From positions 1 through 64,000 of the forward strand of contig NZ_CAJYMB010000012.1 in the NCBI RefSeq assembly GCF_913775985.1: a stretch of 64,000 nucleotides of DNA. Direction: 5' to 3'. A program made the position numbers and the translations under genes. This document shows positions 63,511-64,000 of this stretch, piece by piece (the first letter of the stretch is position 1; each line of letters opens with the position of its first letter). Source of the stretch: an uncultured Pluralibacter sp. Lineage in GTDB: Bacteria; Pseudomonadota; Gammaproteobacteria; Enterobacterales; Enterobacteriaceae. Under the pieces are notes generated by a model, which saw only the letters and a program-made list of their open reading frames with translations, did no database searches and had not been told where the DNA came from.

Positions 63511-64000
63511 CTATCGACGCCCCAGCAGCTTCTGCAGCTTGCGATTTAAGTCCACCGCGATACGCGCAGGGGAGCCGTGCAGATGGCGCTTGGTGTCGAT
63601 AAGCGTGACGTCGCCCGCGGCGGAAAGCGTGTGCAGCCCGTCCGTAAATGGCGCATTGCTGGCCGGCGGGGGCAGGTAGGCACCGGCACTGAGCGCCGGA
63701 GAAGAGAGCGTATCCGGCGACATTGTCAGCAGGCGCAGCGCCCCTCCATAGGTCTGGCTACAGTCCTGGGTAGGCAGCACCAGCTTGTCGTCGAGGAAAA
63801 ACGGCGTACCGCCCATTCGCGCTCCGCTTTTGTCTACGCGGATCGCTTCCTCGCTGACGTTCTCCCAGGGCCCGGTCAGGCGATCGGCCTTCGCCAGCAT
63901 CAGCGCGCTGGTGCGTGCGGCTTTCGGCGCGGGCGGCGTGTAAAACATCCACCAGCGGTCATGGTAAAAGAGCGGTGAAGGATCGATGGCGGCACAGGGG
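63511..64000 (-). CDS. C-terminal part of a beta-propeller polysaccharide/glycolipid enzyme-like protein
   Basis: The frame is open to the right edge; 162 residues are visible and the gene begins outside the window. Motifs DPSPLFYHDRWWMFYT, RMGG-PFFLDDKLVLPTQDCS and QTYGGALRLLTM fit a five-bladed propeller such as the N-terminal domain of glucosamine inositolphosphorylceramide transferase-like proteins in bacterial polysaccharide clusters; GH43/GH32-type enzymes are the alternative. The internal ATG at 63948 is not the start. Nearby GH39-like gene suggests a carbohydrate theme. Confidence 0.6.
   Translation of the reverse strand, partial: PCAAIDPSPLFYHDRWWMFYTPPAPKAARTSALMLAKADRLTGPWENVSEEAIRVDKSGARMGGTPFFLDDKLVLPTQDCSQTYGGALRLLTMSPDTLSSPALSAGAYLPPPASNAPFTDGLHTLSAAGDVTLIDTKRHLHGSPARIAVDLNRKLQKLLGRR

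Overview
The window is chromosomal DNA of an enteric bacterium (Enterobacteriaceae, roughly Enterobacter/Kosakonia/Cronobacter/Klebsiella-like; the genus cannot be fixed from the sequence alone). About fifty proteins are close relatives of E. coli K-12 proteins, and they lie in the order of the E. coli 94-95.5 min region, written here from fklB towards pheU. GC content is high in the core. It falls clearly in two accessory stretches, about 10.0-12.6 kb and 59.8-63.5 kb.

Layout. 1-3.1 kb: fklB (partial), ytfB, the rpsF-priB-rpsR-rplI ribosomal protein operon with its S6:S18 leader, and yjfY. 3.1-12.6 kb: an accessory chaperone-usher fimbrial operon of PapA-H-C-D-like gene order, ending in a degenerate EAL-domain gene. 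It is divergent from a ToxR/PsaE-like membrane-bound winged-helix regulator and its small membrane partner. This block lies between yjfY and yjfP, where E. coli carries the ula (ascorbate) genes. 12.6-17.4 kb: yjfP, bsmA, yjfN, a frameshifted aidB, and a metabolite:H+ symporter where E. coli has yjfI-yjfC. 17.4-34.6 kb: rlmB, rnr, nsrR, purA, yjeT, hflC, hflK, hflX, hfq, miaA, mutL, amiB, tsaE, nnr and queG. 34.6-35.0 kb: a datA-like DnaA-box cluster and two tRNA-Gly genes. 35-42.3 kb: orn, rsgA, psd, mscM and epmA. 42.6-47.4 kb: frdABCD, blc (no ampC between them), the guanidinium exporter gene sugE with a guanidine-II riboswitch, and ecnB/ecnA. 47.4-51.8 kb: efp, epmB, yjeI and groESL with a sigma-32 promoter. 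51.9-59.6 kb: yjeH, fxsA, aspA, dcuA, cutA, dsbD and yjdC.

59.65-64 kb: tRNA-Phe (GAA), then AT-rich accessory DNA. It holds a GH39-like glycoside hydrolase without a signal peptide, a small lipoprotein, a 0.8 kb AT-rich gap, and a truncated beta-propeller protein related to polysaccharide or glycolipid enzymes.

Functional links. EpmA and EpmB modify EF-P at Lys34, and all three genes are present. aspA, dcuA and frdABCD together make the anaerobic aspartate-to-fumarate-to-succinate route. RlmB, RNase R, Hfq, MiaA, Orn, RsgA, TsaE and QueG make this a dense RNA-metabolism neighbourhood. The least described parts are the fimbrial/regulator block and the region beyond tRNA-Phe.
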